Part shown: in pieces, positions 5,953 through 15,615 of the stretch
Numbering within the stretch: position 1 is the stretch's first letter
How the letters are laid out: each line of letters begins with the position of its first letter
NCBI GenBank assembly: GCA_900759445.1
Contig: CAAEVH010000016.1
Location: forward strand, 14,098-78,097
Reading direction: 5' to 3'
Source: an uncultured Raoultella sp.
GTDB taxonomy: Bacteria > Pseudomonadota > Gammaproteobacteria > Enterobacterales > Enterobacteriaceae
DNA: 64,000 bases
Position numbers and translations under genes: made by a program
Notes under the pieces: generated by a model
Seen by the model: only the letters and a program-made list of their open reading frames with translations
Databases searched by the model: none
Told to the model about the DNA's origin: nothing

Positions 5953-8076
5953 ATGTCTGATTCGATTTTACGTCTGCAAAGCGCCACGGTTGATGTGGTA
6001 ATCAAAACCCAGCCGTTCGCCGAAATTATCTACTGGGGGCCGCATTTAGCGCACTTTTCGCCGCAGGATGCTGACACACTTGCTCGCCCGATCGCCAACG
6101 GTCGCCTTGATGTTGACTCGCCGGTCACCTTGATGGCCGAGCTGGGCCACGGGTTGTTCGGCGCGCCGGGAATTGAAGGGCATCGTCAGGGCCTGGATGG
6201 TTCGCCGGTCTTTGTGACTACCGGGATTTTCCACGAGGGGCAGCGCTTAACGCTGACCAGCGAAGACAAGCAGGCCGGTCTGCGTCTGGATAGCGAGATT
6301 GAGCTCGATAGCAGCGGCGTCCTGCGCGTCCGACATGGCTTAACCAATCTTCGCTCGCAGCCCTGGCAGGTCGATCGCCTGGCCGTGACGCTCCCGGTTG
6401 CCGAACGTGCCCGCGAAGTTATGGCGTTCCACGGCCGCTGGATTCGCGAATTTCAGCCGCATCGTCTGACCCTTGAGCACGACAGTTTTGTGCTGGAAAA
6501 TCGCCGCGGACGCACCTCCCATGAACATTTCCCGGCGCTGATTACCGGTAGCCCGGCGTTTTGCGAAATGGAGGGAGAGGTCTGGGGCGTGCATCTGGGC
6601 TGGAGCGGCAACCACCGTCTGCGGGCGGAGGTGAAAACCGACGGCCGCCGCTACCTGCAGGCGGAAGCCTTGTATCTGCCGGGCGAAATGGCGCTCGCGG
6701 AAGGGGAAACGCTGTGGACACCCAGCCTCTATGCCAGCTATTCCGCTCAGGGGCTGAACGGTATGAGCCAGCAGTTCCACCGCTATCTGCGTGAGCAGAT
6801 CATTCGTTTTCCGGACAATAAGCCGCGACCGGTGCATCTCAATACCTGGGAAGGGATTTACTTCGACCATGATCCGCAATACATCATGCGCATGGCAGAT
6901 GAGGCGGCGGCGCTGGGCGTCGAGCGATTTATCATTGACGACGGCTGGTTTAAAGGGCGCAACGACGACTGGGCGGCGCTCGGCGACTGGTATCTCGATG
7001 AGAAGAAATATCCCAATGGTCTGACGCCGGTGATTGAGCATGTGAAGTCGCTGGGCATGGAGTTTGGCATCTGGGTTGAACCGGAAATGATTAACCCGAA
7101 CTCCGATTTATATCGCGCGCATCCTGACTGGGTGCTGGCGCTGCCGGGCTATAAGGCGCTGACCGGACGTCATCAGTATGTTCTGAACCTGAATATCCCT
7201 CAGGCGTTCGATTATCTGCTGGAGCGGATGAGCTGGCTGCTGGGCGAACATGCGGTTGATTACGTGAAGTGGGATATGAACCGCGAGCTGGTGCAGCCGG
7301 CGCATAACGGCAAAGCGGCGGCCGACGCGCAAACCCGTCAGTTTTATCGCCTGCTGGATACCTTAGTGGCCCGCTTCCCGCAGATCGAGTTTGAATCCTG
7401 TTCTTCCGGCGGCGGACGCATTGATTACGAGGTGCTTAAACGCAGCCACCGCTTCTGGGCTTCAGACAATAACGATGCGCTGGAGCGTAATACCATCCAG
7501 CGCGGCATGAGCTATTTCTTCCCGCCGGAAGTGATGGGGGCCCATATCGGCAACCGTCACTGTCACGCCACCTTCCGCCAGCACAGTATCGCTTTTCGCG
7601 GCCTGACCGCGCTGTTTGGTCATATGGGGCTGGAGCTGGATCCGGTGAGCGCCGATGAACAGGAGCGTGCCGGCTACCGCAAGTATGCGGCGCTGCATAA
7701 GCAGTGGCGCGACGTGATTCACCATGGCGTGCAGTGGCGGCTGGATATGCCGGACACTACCACCCTCGCACACGGCGTGGTCAGCGAAGATAAGGGGCAG
7801 GCGCTGTTTCTGGTGAGCCAACTGGCGATGCCGGATTACAGCCTGATGGCGCCGCTGCGCATCGCGGGCCTGGAGGCGGGGGCGCGGTATCACATTACGC
7901 TCCTTGATCACCCGAATATTCAGATAACGGGGGAGGGCGGCCACACCATGCGCAAGCTGCCGGCGTGGATGACCTCACCGCAGACGGTAAGCGGCGAGTG
8001 GTTGCAACAGGCGGGACTGGCGCTGCCGATTCTCGACCCGGAAAGCGCCATTTTGATTGGTCTGCAACGCGTGTGA
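5953..8076 (+). CDS. rafA: Alpha-galactosidase, GH36 family
   Basis: A 707-residue cytoplasmic GH36 enzyme that removes alpha-1,6-linked galactose from raffinose or melibiose. An N-terminal beta-sandwich domain leads into the catalytic barrel. The nucleophile motif VKWDMNR places Asp441; the SCSSGGGRID segment and the following FWASDNND place the acid/base at Asp505. Length matches RafA-type tetrameric GH36 enzymes (about 708). The start is taken at the ATG at 5953, seven bases after GTGGAGA, rather than the upstream TTG in the same frame. It is followed by the permease gene after 42 bases. No signal peptide is seen. Confidence 0.9.
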   Translation: MSDSILRLQSATVDVVIKTQPFAEIIYWGPHLAHFSPQDADTLARPIANGRLDVDSPVTLMAELGHGLFGAPGIEGHRQGLDGSPVFVTTGIFHEGQRLTLTSEDKQAGLRLDSEIELDSSGVLRVRHGLTNLRSQPWQVDRLAVTLPVAERAREVMAFHGRWIREFQPHRLTLEHDSFVLENRRGRTSHEHFPALITGSPAFCEMEGEVWGVHLGWSGNHRLRAEVKTDGRRYLQAEALYLPGEMALAEGETLWTPSLYASYSAQGLNGMSQQFHRYLREQIIRFPDNKPRPVHLNTWEGIYFDHDPQYIMRMADEAAALGVERFIIDDGWFKGRNDDWAALGDWYLDEKKYPNGLTPVIEHVKSLGMEFGIWVEPEMINPNSDLYRAHPDWVLALPGYKALTGRHQYVLNLNIPQAFDYLLERMSWLLGEHAVDYVKWDMNRELVQPAHNGKAAADAQTRQFYRLLDTLVARFPQIEFESCSSGGGRIDYEVLKRSHRFWASDNNDALERNTIQRGMSYFFPPEVMGAHIGNRHCHATFRQHSIAFRGLTALFGHMGLELDPVSADEQERAGYRKYAALHKQWRDVIHHGVQWRLDMPDTTTLAHGVVSEDKGQALFLVSQLAMPDYSLMAPLRIAGLEAGARYHITLLDHPNIQITGEGGHTMRKLPAWMTSPQTVSGEWLQQAGLALPILDPESAILIGLQRV

Positions 8077-8118
8077 TGGCAATGGGCCGCCCGGCGGCCC
8101 TTATTGAGGAATATAAAA

Positions 8119-9384
8119 ATGAACCCGACCGCCTGTACCCATAAAAACAACCCTAACTTCTGGATTTTCGGGCTGTTCTTCTTTCTCTACTTTTTCATCA
8201 TGGCCACCTGTTTTCCGTTTCTGCCGATCTGGCTATCGGACGTTATCGGACTGAACAAAACCGAGACCGGTATTGTGTTTTCCAGCCTGTCTCTGTTTGC
8301 GATCTGTTTTCAGCCGGTGCTGGGCGTTATCTCGGATAAGCTGGGGCTAAAGAAGCATCTGATGTGGGTCGTCTCCGTCCTGCTGGTGCTGATTGCGCCG
8401 TTCTTCCTCTACGTGTTTGCTCCGTTATTGAAAACCAATATCTGGGTCGGCGCGTTAAGCGGCGGTGCCTATATCGGCTTTGTGTTTTCCGCGGGCGCCG
8501 GGGCGATGGAGGCGTACATCGAGCGCGTCAGCCGGAATAGCGGGTTTGAGTATGGCAAAGCGCGTACCTTCGGTTGCCTGGGATGGGCGCTGTGCGCGAC
8601 CACGGCAGGCATGTTGTTCAGCGTCAACCCGGAATGGGTTTTCTGGATGGGATCGGTCGCGGCCTTGCTGCTGCTGGTACTGGTGGCGATAGCTAAGCCG
8701 CAGGCCAGTCAGGCGACCCAGGTGCTGGGCTCCCTGGGGGCCAATCGTTCCGCTGTGGATTTGAAAACCGCGGTGCGCATGTTCCGCCAGCGCAAAATGT
8801 GGATGTTTATTTTGTATGTGGTTGGCGTGGCCTGTGTCTATGACGTGTTCGATCAGCAGTTCGCCACCTTCTTTAAATCCTTCTTTACCACCCCGGAGGC
8901 AGGCACGAGGGCGTTTGGTTTTGCCACCACTGCCGGGGAGATCTGCAATGCTATTATCATGTTCTGCTCACCATGGATTATTAACCGTATCGGCGCCAAA
9001 AATACCTTGTTGATTGCCGGGATGGTGATGGCGGCAAGGATGATCGGTTCATCGTTCGCCACGACGGCCGCTGAAGTGGTGGCGCTGAAAATGCTCCATG
9101 CGCTCGAGGTTCCGTTCCTGCTGGTGGGGGCATTTAAATACATCACCGGCGTCTTCGATACTCGCCTGTCGGCGACGATCTACCTGGTCGGTTTTCAGTT
9201 TGCCAAACAGGTGGCGGCGATTTTCCTCTCCGCGTTTGCCGGCAACATGTATGACCGGATTGGCTTCCAGGACACCTATATGATCCTTGGCGGAATAGCG
9301 CTGGTGGTCACGCTTATCTCGGCTATCACATTATCAGGTAAAGCCCCCCAGGGTAGCGTAGAGGGCAAGGCGATGACGACCTGA
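8119..9384 (+). CDS. rafB: LacY-family oligosaccharide:H+ symporter (RafB-like)
   Basis: A 421-residue, 12-segment transporter of the LacY/RafB/CscB family. Residues essential in LacY are conserved in place: Glu in AYIERVSR, Arg in ARTFGCLGWAL, and the His and Glu in LHALEVPFLL. It should import raffinose, melibiose or related galactosides with a proton for the upstream alpha-galactosidase. A GAGGA ribosome site precedes the ATG at 8119. The operon ends at a clear terminator just downstream. Raffinose versus melibiose or lactose preference cannot be decided by eye. Confidence 0.85.
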   Translation: MNPTACTHKNNPNFWIFGLFFFLYFFIMATCFPFLPIWLSDVIGLNKTETGIVFSSLSLFAICFQPVLGVISDKLGLKKHLMWVVSVLLVLIAPFFLYVFAPLLKTNIWVGALSGGAYIGFVFSAGAGAMEAYIERVSRNSGFEYGKARTFGCLGWALCATTAGMLFSVNPEWVFWMGSVAALLLLVLVAIAKPQASQATQVLGSLGANRSAVDLKTAVRMFRQRKMWMFILYVVGVACVYDVFDQQFATFFKSFFTTPEAGTRAFGFATTAGEICNAIIMFCSPWIINRIGAKNTLLIAGMVMAARMIGSSFATTAAEVVALKMLHALEVPFLLVGAFKYITGVFDTRLSATIYLVGFQFAKQVAAIFLSAFAGNMYDRIGFQDTYMILGGIALVVTLISAITLSGKAPQGSVEGKAMTT

Positions 9385-9425
9385 TCGTGCAGTTAGCCAT
9401 AACCCGGCGTGGCCGAGCGCCAGGC

Positions 9426-9458
9426 ACGACGCCGCAGTGACCCGCGGCGTCGTTTTTT
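9426..9458 (+). terminator. Intrinsic terminator of the raf operon
   Basis: A 10-bp perfect stem (ACGACGCCGC / GCGGCGTCGT) with an 8-base loop, followed by six T. It ends plus-strand transcription 42 bases after rafB. Confidence 0.85.
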
Positions 9459-9478
9459 ATACCCGGTTTCCGGGCGAT

Positions 9479-9793
9479 TCAAGCGAGATAAAACACCTCT
9501 TTGAGCTCCGCGCTCACCGGGCTGTTGTCCGGATTGGCAGGCATCACATCGCGCATATGTTGCCACCAGCGCTGGCAGACATCGGTACTGGCGACTGCAT
9601 TCCACCGCTCCTCAGATTCAATTTCCACCGTGGCGAACAGCAGATTGCGCTCTTTATCGAGATAAATCGCGTAGCGATGCGCGCCCTGTGCTTTGAGTAC
9701 CGCCTCCAGCTCCGGCCAGATGGGATTATGGCGACGCTGGTACTCCTCATGCGCGTCGGGATTGACCTGCATGACAAAGGCTTTGCGGATCAT
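9479..9793 (-). CDS. rhaM: L-rhamnose mutarotase
   Basis: A 104-residue RhaM that interconverts alpha and beta anomers of L-rhamnose for the isomerase. Family features visible are [22 protein letters not shown] with the conserved His22, and the [10 protein letters not shown] segment towards the C-terminus. Full length matches E. coli RhaM. It is the last gene of the long minus-strand rhamnose operon, and its ATG overlaps the stop of the lactaldehyde reductase gene (9790-9793). Confidence 0.93.
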   Translation of the reverse strand: MIRKAFVMQVNPDAHEEYQRRHNPIWPELEAVLKAQGAHRYAIYLDKERNLLFATVEIESEERWNAVASTDVCQRWWQHMRDVMPANPDNSPVSAELKEVFYLA

Positions 9794-10938
9794 AAGGCCT
9801 CCAGATAGAGCTCACGGACCTCATCGCGGCTGGCGCTGCGCGGGTTGCATGGCGCGCAGGGGTCAGCCAGCGCCTTATCCAGCCAGCCTTCGATATCGGC
9901 TTTGGTGACGCCAAGCTGGCTGAAGCCTTGCGGGATTCCGACCCGTTTGCTCAGTGCGCGAATCGCGTTGATGGCTTCTGTGCTGGCGGCTTCATCGCTC
10001 AAACCGTGGGTGTCCACGCCCATGGCCTGCGCCACGCGGGCAAAGCGAGCGATGGCGTTCGGGCGGTTAAAATTTTCGATGATCGGCAGCAGGATAGCAT
10101 TGCATACGCCATGCGGCAGATTGTGGGTGGCGCCTGGCTGATGCGCCAGCGCATGGACCAACCCCAGTCCGGCGCTGTTAAATGCCATGCCCGCCAGATA
10201 CTGGCCGAATGCCATTTGTTCGCGCGCCTCGAGGTTATGCCCGTCCTCAACGGCCTTCGGTAGCCACCGGGATATCAGGCGAATGGCCTCCAGCGCGTTG
10301 GCGTCGGTAAGCGGATGGGCGCCGACGGAAACAAACGCTTCGATGGCGTGGGTCAGAGCGTCCATCCCGGTTGCGGCGGTGATGGATGGCGGAATATCCA
10401 GCATTACGCTGGCGTCATCCACCGCAATATCCGGGATAATATTCGGATCGATAATCACCTCTTTGACCTGACGCCCGGAGTCGATAATCACCGCGTTGCT
10501 GGTCATCTCTGCCGCGGTACCGGCCGTCGTGTTAATCGCCACCAGCGGTACGCCGGCATTTTTCACCTTGCCGACGCCGGAGTAAGCGGTGGAAGGCGCC
10601 GGGTTAGCGGTGAGGATTTTTACCGCTTTGGCGGTATCGATTGGGCTGCCGCCGCCAAAGGCGATGAGGTAATCGCACCCGGCCTCCCGATACGCCGCAT
10701 AGCCTTGTTGTACCAGCGCCTCGGTGGGATTGGGAAAGACCTCGTCAAACAGATGATAAGACAGCTGCTGCTCATCCAGCGCGGCGAACAGGCTGTCCAG
10801 CAACCCGAGCTTGACCAACTGGCCATCGGTGACGATCAGCGCTTTGCCCCACTGTTTATTCGCTACCAGCTTGACCATATCACCGATAGCGCCCGCGCCG
10901 TGGAGGCTGATTTTGGGAAGTGCCAACATAAAACTCAT
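9790..10938 (-). CDS. fucO: Lactaldehyde reductase, iron-containing alcohol dehydrogenase (FucO type)
   Basis: A 382-residue group III iron alcohol dehydrogenase. It has the [10 protein letters not shown] nucleotide-binding motif, the iron ligands in [10 protein letters not shown] (Asp, His) and two further His in [16 protein letters not shown]. FucO reduces L-lactaldehyde, the product of rhamnulose-1-phosphate aldolase, to 1,2-propanediol without oxygen, so it completes the pathway here. Two adjacent ATGs exist (10941 and 10938); the AGGAGAATT ribosome site is better spaced for the second. In E. coli fucO is in the fucose operon, so its placement in a rhamnose operon is notable. Confidence 0.88.
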   Translation of the reverse strand: MSFMLALPKISLHGAGAIGDMVKLVANKQWGKALIVTDGQLVKLGLLDSLFAALDEQQLSYHLFDEVFPNPTEALVQQGYAAYREAGCDYLIAFGGGSPIDTAKAVKILTANPAPSTAYSGVGKVKNAGVPLVAINTTAGTAAEMTSNAVIIDSGRQVKEVIIDPNIIPDIAVDDASVMLDIPPSITAATGMDALTHAIEAFVSVGAHPLTDANALEAIRLISRWLPKAVEDGHNLEAREQMAFGQYLAGMAFNSAGLGLVHALAHQPGATHNLPHGVCNAILLPIIENFNRPNAIARFARVAQAMGVDTHGLSDEAASTEAINAIRALSKRVGIPQGFSQLGVTKADIEGWLDKALADPCAPCNPRSASRDEVRELYLEAL

Positions 10939-10967
10939 CATAATTCTCCTTAATTACCGTGATTTTT

Positions 10968-11029
10968 ATGCCCGGCGGCGCTGCGCTTGCGTGGGCCTGT
11001 TCTCTCGTAGGCGCAGCGCCGTCCGGCAT
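10968..11029. repeat. Long inverted repeat (REP-like) between rhaQ and fucO
   Basis: ATGCCCGGCGGCGCTGCGC and its near-exact reverse complement GCGCAGCGCCGTCCGGCAT flank a 24-base loop. It touches the rhaQ stop codon. Such a stem can shield the upstream mRNA from exonucleases and lower expression of downstream fucO-rhaM. Confidence 0.65.
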
Positions 11030-12033
11030 TAGATCCGTCTTCGCTGCATCACTCGCCGCGTAATAATTGGCAGCGAGATCACCACAATCAGCATCGCGCC
11101 GATGATGATTGACATAACAATGCCCGGCACGTTGAGCAGGCTCAGGCCAAAGGTCACCAGCCCCATCAGGAAGGCGGCGATAATCACCCCCACCATGCTG
11201 CCGGAACCACCGAGAATATTGATGCCGCCGAGTACCGCCATCGTCACGACCGCCAGCTCCCAGCCCATCGCCAGGGTCGGGCGGGTGCTGCCAAGTCGGG
11301 AGGTCAGCAGCACGGCGGCTAACCCGGACATCAGCCCGACCAGCGCAAACAGCACCAGGTTGTGGCGCTTCACGTTGATACCGGAAAACCAGGCGCCGGT
11401 CGGGTTATTGCCAATGGCGTAGGTGCGGCGGCCAAAGTTGGTTTTGTGCAGCAGGAAAGTAAAGGCGATGGCGAGAAGAATAAACAGCGCGAACTCGAAC
11501 GAGAGCGCGCCCCACACATAGCCCTGGCCGAACCAGGCGAAGCTGTCCGGATAGTGGTTCAGCGCTTTGTCGCCCAGCAGAATGTAGGTCATACCGCGAT
11601 ACAGGCTCATGGTGCCGATGGTAATGACGATCGACGACAGATTCAGGCGCGTGACCAGCAGGCCGTTAAACAGACCGCACAGCAGACCCACCCCCAGCCC
11701 GACGACCACCAGCAGCGGCGTATCGAGCCCCGCCGCCGCGCAGAAGCCCATCACCGTTGAGCTCAGCACCATGGTGGAGGCGACCGAGAGGTCGATTTCC
11801 CGGGTAATAATCAACATCGCCATCGGCAGGACCACAATCGCCTTCTCGGTAAAGTTGAAGGTGGCGTCCGACAGATTCCAGATATTGAGGAAGTAGGGCG
11901 AGGCCAGCGCGCAGACCACGAAAACCACCACCGTGACCGCGAGTAAAAATCCTTCCCAGCACAGCAGGCGGCGCAGCGGTGACGGCGCAGGTGCGACGTT
12001 GATCATCTCTTCCGGGGTCATTATTTTACTCAT
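11029..12033 (-). CDS. rhaQ: Rhamnose ABC importer permease RhaQ
   Basis: A 334-residue inner-membrane permease of the ribose/xylose/AI-2 (RbsC-like) family with about 8-10 membrane segments. It contains the ITREIDLSVAS, GTMSLYRGMTYIL and LGGINILGGSGS family motifs. It is one of two different permeases in this cassette, as in the RhaSTPQ rhamnose importer of Rhizobium. Its ATG overlaps the stop of the preceding permease gene (12030-12033). This RhaQ is distinct from any regulator of similar name. Confidence 0.85.
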   Translation of the reverse strand: MSKIMTPEEMINVAPAPSPLRRLLCWEGFLLAVTVVVFVVCALASPYFLNIWNLSDATFNFTEKAIVVLPMAMLIITREIDLSVASTMVLSSTVMGFCAAAGLDTPLLVVVGLGVGLLCGLFNGLLVTRLNLSSIVITIGTMSLYRGMTYILLGDKALNHYPDSFAWFGQGYVWGALSFEFALFILLAIAFTFLLHKTNFGRRTYAIGNNPTGAWFSGINVKRHNLVLFALVGLMSGLAAVLLTSRLGSTRPTLAMGWELAVVTMAVLGGINILGGSGSMVGVIIAAFLMGLVTFGLSLLNVPGIVMSIIIGAMLIVVISLPIITRRVMQRRRI

Positions 12034-13034
12034 GATTTCACCGTCTGTTTTTGCGCTGCAACCACCGCACTGCGCAGAATTAACCGCCCGTGTCGCTTGT
12101 TGCCGCGCTCATTGAGCACCACCGCGATAACGATGACCGCGCCGGAGATCGCCATTTGCCAGAACGGTGAGATACCAATCACCGGCAGCGCATTATTGAT
12201 GATGCCGAGGAACAGCGCGCCGCAAAGGCAGCCGATGACGCGCCCGGTTCCCCCCATCGTACTGATGCCGCCAATCACGCAGGCGGCCACGACCTGTAAT
12301 TCAAAACCGTTGGCAACGTCAACGTAGGCGACGGCAAAGCGCGAGATCCACAGGTAGCCACAAAAGCCCGCCAGCGCGCCGGAGAGGCAGAAGCTGATGA
12401 ACTGCATTTTCCCCGCATTAATCCCGGTGTAATACGCCGCGGTAGCGTTGCCGCCTGCGGTATACAGTGCCCGGCCGGTACGGCTGTAACGCAGAAAGTA
12501 GCCCACCAGCAGCAGCGCGGCGATGGCGCACCAGCTCAGCAGCGGTAGCCCAAGCAGCGAGGCGCGCGGCAGGCCGAGAAAATCGGCGCTCATCTGGTGC
12601 GAGTTGACCCAGCCGCCGTCGGAAAGCAGGAAGATAATGCCGCGGTAGATGCTCATGGTACCGAGGGTGACCACAATGGCCGGGATGCCGAGCCGCCATA
12701 CCAGCAGGCCGTTGATCATCCCCATCAGCAGGCCCAGCAGGGTTGCCAGAACCAACAGCGCCCAAACCGGTACCTCGGGATAGTGGGCGTTGAGCAGCGC
12801 GACAATCATCCCGGTCAGCGCCAGATTGGCGGCCATCGACAGATCGATGCCTTTGGTCAGCAGCACCATCATCTGACCGAGGGCAAGGATGATCAAAATG
12901 GCGGTGTCGTTAAACATCTCCACCAGATTACCGGGAGTGATAAATGACGGCGCCCGGCTGCCGATAGCGCCGATCATCATAATGATGACGACAGCCAGCA
13001 GCGCTTCACGGTGTTTAAGCAGTTGTCGCCCCAT
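12030..13034 (-). CDS. rhaP: Rhamnose ABC importer permease RhaP
   Basis: A 334-residue RbsC-like permease with motifs LTKGIDLSMAANLAL, GTMSIYRGIIF and IGGISTMGGTGRVIG. It forms the membrane channel together with RhaQ. Its ATG begins directly at the end of the ATPase gene (stop and start share a base at 13034), so translation is coupled. Length and order (ATPase, permease, permease) match the Rhizobium-type RhaTPQ arrangement. Confidence 0.85.
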   Translation of the reverse strand: MGRQLLKHREALLAVVIIMMIGAIGSRAPSFITPGNLVEMFNDTAILIILALGQMMVLLTKGIDLSMAANLALTGMIVALLNAHYPEVPVWALLVLATLLGLLMGMINGLLVWRLGIPAIVVTLGTMSIYRGIIFLLSDGGWVNSHQMSADFLGLPRASLLGLPLLSWCAIAALLLVGYFLRYSRTGRALYTAGGNATAAYYTGINAGKMQFISFCLSGALAGFCGYLWISRFAVAYVDVANGFELQVVAACVIGGISTMGGTGRVIGCLCGALFLGIINNALPVIGISPFWQMAISGAVIVIAVVLNERGNKRHGRLILRSAVVAAQKQTVKS

Positions 13035-14545
13035 TATGCTGCCTCCCGACCGAGGCCGCTGGCGGCGCTGACGATGGTTTCCGCCGTTGCCTCCCCGGCG
13101 CGATATTCGGCCACCATCAGCCCTTCATGCATCACGATGATGCGGTCTGCCATCCCCATGACTTCCGGCAGCTCCGACGACACCATGATCACCGCCAGCC
13201 CCTGGCCTACCAGTTCGGACATAAACTGATGCACCGCCGCTTTTGAACCGATGTCGATCCCCTTGGTTGGCTCATCGAGAATGATCACCTCCGGGTGCGT
13301 GGCCAGCCATTTGCCGATCACCACTTTCTGTTGATTGCCACCGGAGAGTGTTTCTACCGTCTGCTGCCAGTTAAACGCTTTGACCTGCAGACGTGAGGCA
13401 TACTTATTCGCCAGCTGCCATTCGCGGGTGGCGTTCAATACGCCATTGGGGTTGAGTTGACTTAGCTGCGGCAGGCTAATGTTCTGGGCGATTGGCAGGG
13501 CAATAATCGCCCCCTGCTTCTGCCGCTCTTCCGGCACGCAGACAATACCCGCCCGGATGGCGTCCGCTGGCTGGCGGAAGTGCATGGTTTTACCGTTCAG
13601 CACGATCTCTCCGCTCGCGGGACGAGATACCCCGGAGAGCGCCTGCATCAGCTCGGTTCGCCCGGCGCCGACCAGGCCGTAGAAGCCCAGAATTTCACCT
13701 TTACGCAGCGAAAAATGGATGTTGGCAAACTCGGTGGGATGACAGAGGTTCTTCACCTCCAGGACCGTTTCGCCCGGCGTGCACTCGACTTTCGGGTAGG
13801 TCTGGGTGATGGCGCGACCGACCATCATCGCCACCATCCGTTCTTCGGTAATGTCACTCATCGCGCCGGAGCTGACGAAGACGCCGTCGCGCAAAATGGT
13901 GTAGTAATCAGCCAGTTCGAAAATTTCGTCAAACTTATGCGAGATAAACAAAATCGCTTTCCCGTCTTGCTTCAGACGTTCAACGATTTGATAGAACTCC
14001 AGAATCTCATGCTGCGAGAGGGCGGCGGTGGGTTCATCGAGAATCACCACCTGGGCGTCGAAGGAGAGCGCCCTGGCAATCGCCACCATATGACGCTGGG
14101 CGATGCTGAGGGTTTTCAGCGTCGCGCGTGGGTCAATCTGCACCTCAAGGCGGGTGAGAATTTCGCGGGCTTTGCGGTGCATTGCGGGCCAGTCGAGTTT
14201 CTTCAGCAGGCCGGTATGCAGATACTGGCCGACGAAAATATTTTCGGTGACCGACAGCTCGTCGAACAGCACGGTTTCCTGATGAATCGCGGTGATCCCC
14301 ACCTTATGCGCCGACTCCGGGTTCGGCAGCTGGATAAGGATCGCTTTATAGAGAATCTCGCCCTCTTCGGGCTGATAAATACCGGTCATGACTTTGACCA
14401 GCGTGGATTTGCCGGCGCCGTTTTCACCGATTAAGGCGGTCACTTTGCCGGGCCAGAGATCGAGCTGTACGTTCTCAAGGGCATGCACACCGGGGAAAAC
14501 CTTGGTGATGCCCTTAAGCGACAGCAGAGGAGTGGATGCCGTCAT
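13034..14545 (-). CDS. rhaT: Rhamnose ABC importer ATP-binding protein (RhaT of the ABC system)
   Basis: A 503-residue fused double ATPase of the RbsA/XylG/AraG type. The first half has Walker A GENGAGKST and Walker B VVILDEPTAAL; the second half has GLVGAGRTEL in place of a canonical Walker A, LSGGNQQKVVIGKW, and VIILDEPTKGID. A degenerate second P-loop is normal for sugar importers of this class. It powers RhaPQ. The name collides with the unrelated rhamnose symporter rhaT at 21553-22587. The gene lies 34 bases after the binding-protein gene behind a GGAGAATT ribosome site. Confidence 0.87.
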   Translation of the reverse strand: MTASTPLLSLKGITKVFPGVHALENVQLDLWPGKVTALIGENGAGKSTLVKVMTGIYQPEEGEILYKAILIQLPNPESAHKVGITAIHQETVLFDELSVTENIFVGQYLHTGLLKKLDWPAMHRKAREILTRLEVQIDPRATLKTLSIAQRHMVAIARALSFDAQVVILDEPTAALSQHEILEFYQIVERLKQDGKAILFISHKFDEIFELADYYTILRDGVFVSSGAMSDITEERMVAMMVGRAITQTYPKVECTPGETVLEVKNLCHPTEFANIHFSLRKGEILGFYGLVGAGRTELMQALSGVSRPASGEIVLNGKTMHFRQPADAIRAGIVCVPEERQKQGAIIALPIAQNISLPQLSQLNPNGVLNATREWQLANKYASRLQVKAFNWQQTVETLSGGNQQKVVIGKWLATHPEVIILDEPTKGIDIGSKAAVHQFMSELVGQGLAVIMVSSELPEVMGMADRIIVMHEGLMVAEYRAGEATAETIVSAASGLGREAA

Positions 14546-14593
14546 GATAATTCTCCAGTTTTTCCCCTCCCTGAATCGGTGAGGGGAACGGGG

Positions 14594-15580
14594 TCAAAAG
14601 ATTTTTGAGAATTTATCGATGTTGCTGGCATCGTAAACGAACGGCTCGGCCATCGCGCCGTTGCCGTCGGCATCCAGCTGTACTTTACCCAGCTTGCCCA
14701 TACTGGCTTCGGTTTTACTCGCTGTCCCTTTAACCAGATCGTCGGCCAGATATGTGGCGGCGTAGCCCAGATCAATAGGGTTCCAGATAGCGAAGCTTTT
14801 GCTGGCGCCGGATTTAATCGCCCCGGCCATTTCAGACGGCAGCCCGAGCCCGGTCACGTAGACCTTGCCAATCTTGCCCTGATCCTTGACCGCCTGCGCG
14901 GCGGCAACGATCCCGACCGAAGAAGGCGAGACGATCACTTTCAGATCGGGATACGACTTCAGCAGGCCCACCGCTTCGCGGTAGCTCTTATCCGACAGAT
15001 CGTCACCGTAGGCCACGGTGACCAGATTGACGGACGGGTACTTTGGCAGCACCTTTTTCATCTCCTCGATCCAGATATTCTGGTTGGTCGAGGTCGGCGT
15101 GGCGCTTAACACGGCCACATCGCCTTTATCGACATTCAGCGTTTTTAACGCTTCGGCGGCGAGCCGGACGTTGGTTTCGCCGATCAGGGCATTATTGGAG
15201 GGGTTGAGATGGATTTGCCGACCCGCCGGCGCTACGCCGGAATCCCAGGAGACGACTTTGATACCGCGCTGCATGGCTTTTTTCAGTACCGGGACCACGG
15301 CATCAGGATCGTTGGCGGAGATAGCGATCGCATCCACTCCCTGGGCGATCAATCCGTTCAGCACTTCGATCTGCGCTTCTGCCGTGGTGGTGGTTGGGCC
15401 GGTATAAATCACTTTCACATCGCCTAACTCTTTGGCCGCTTCCTGGGCGCCGACGTTCGCGGCTTCGAAGAATCCATTGCCCAACGATTTCGCCACGAGG
15501 GCGATTTTCACTTCCGCGGAAGCAGAACCGGACAACGCCATAATGGCAACGGTGAGGATCAAGCTTGTCTTTGTTTTCAT
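14594..15580 (-). CDS. rhaS: Periplasmic rhamnose-binding protein of ABC importer
   Basis: A 328-residue sugar-binding protein with a signal peptide of about 22 residues (MKTKTSLILTVAIMALSGSASA, cleavage after ASA). The mature part has the type I periplasmic binding fold (KIALVAKSLGNGFF, AISANDPDAVVPVLKKA, VSWDSGV). It resembles the RhaS rhamnose-binding proteins and the AI-2 binder LsrB; the setting inside a rhamnose operon favours rhamnose. The start is the ATG at 15580 after GTGGAG; the longer frame would bury the signal peptide. The name duplicates the AraC-type regulator rhaS at 19791, an unrelated protein. Confidence 0.85.
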   Translation of the reverse strand: MKTKTSLILTVAIMALSGSASAEVKIALVAKSLGNGFFEAANVGAQEAAKELGDVKVIYTGPTTTTAEAQIEVLNGLIAQGVDAIAISANDPDAVVPVLKKAMQRGIKVVSWDSGVAPAGRQIHLNPSNNALIGETNVRLAAEALKTLNVDKGDVAVLSATPTSTNQNIWIEEMKKVLPKYPSVNLVTVAYGDDLSDKSYREAVGLLKSYPDLKVIVSPSSVGIVAAAQAVKDQGKIGKVYVTGLGLPSEMAGAIKSGASKSFAIWNPIDLGYAATYLADDLVKGTASKTEASMGKLGKVQLDADGNGAMAEPFVYDASNIDKFSKIF

Positions 15581-15615
15581 TGCTTTTACTCCACATGATT
15601 GAGTTAGATTCCCGT

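Noticed and set aside
13580..14434. 284-residue plus-strand frame opposite the rhamnose ABC ATPase
   Set aside because: The ATPase motifs on the minus strand are complete; the opposite frame has none.
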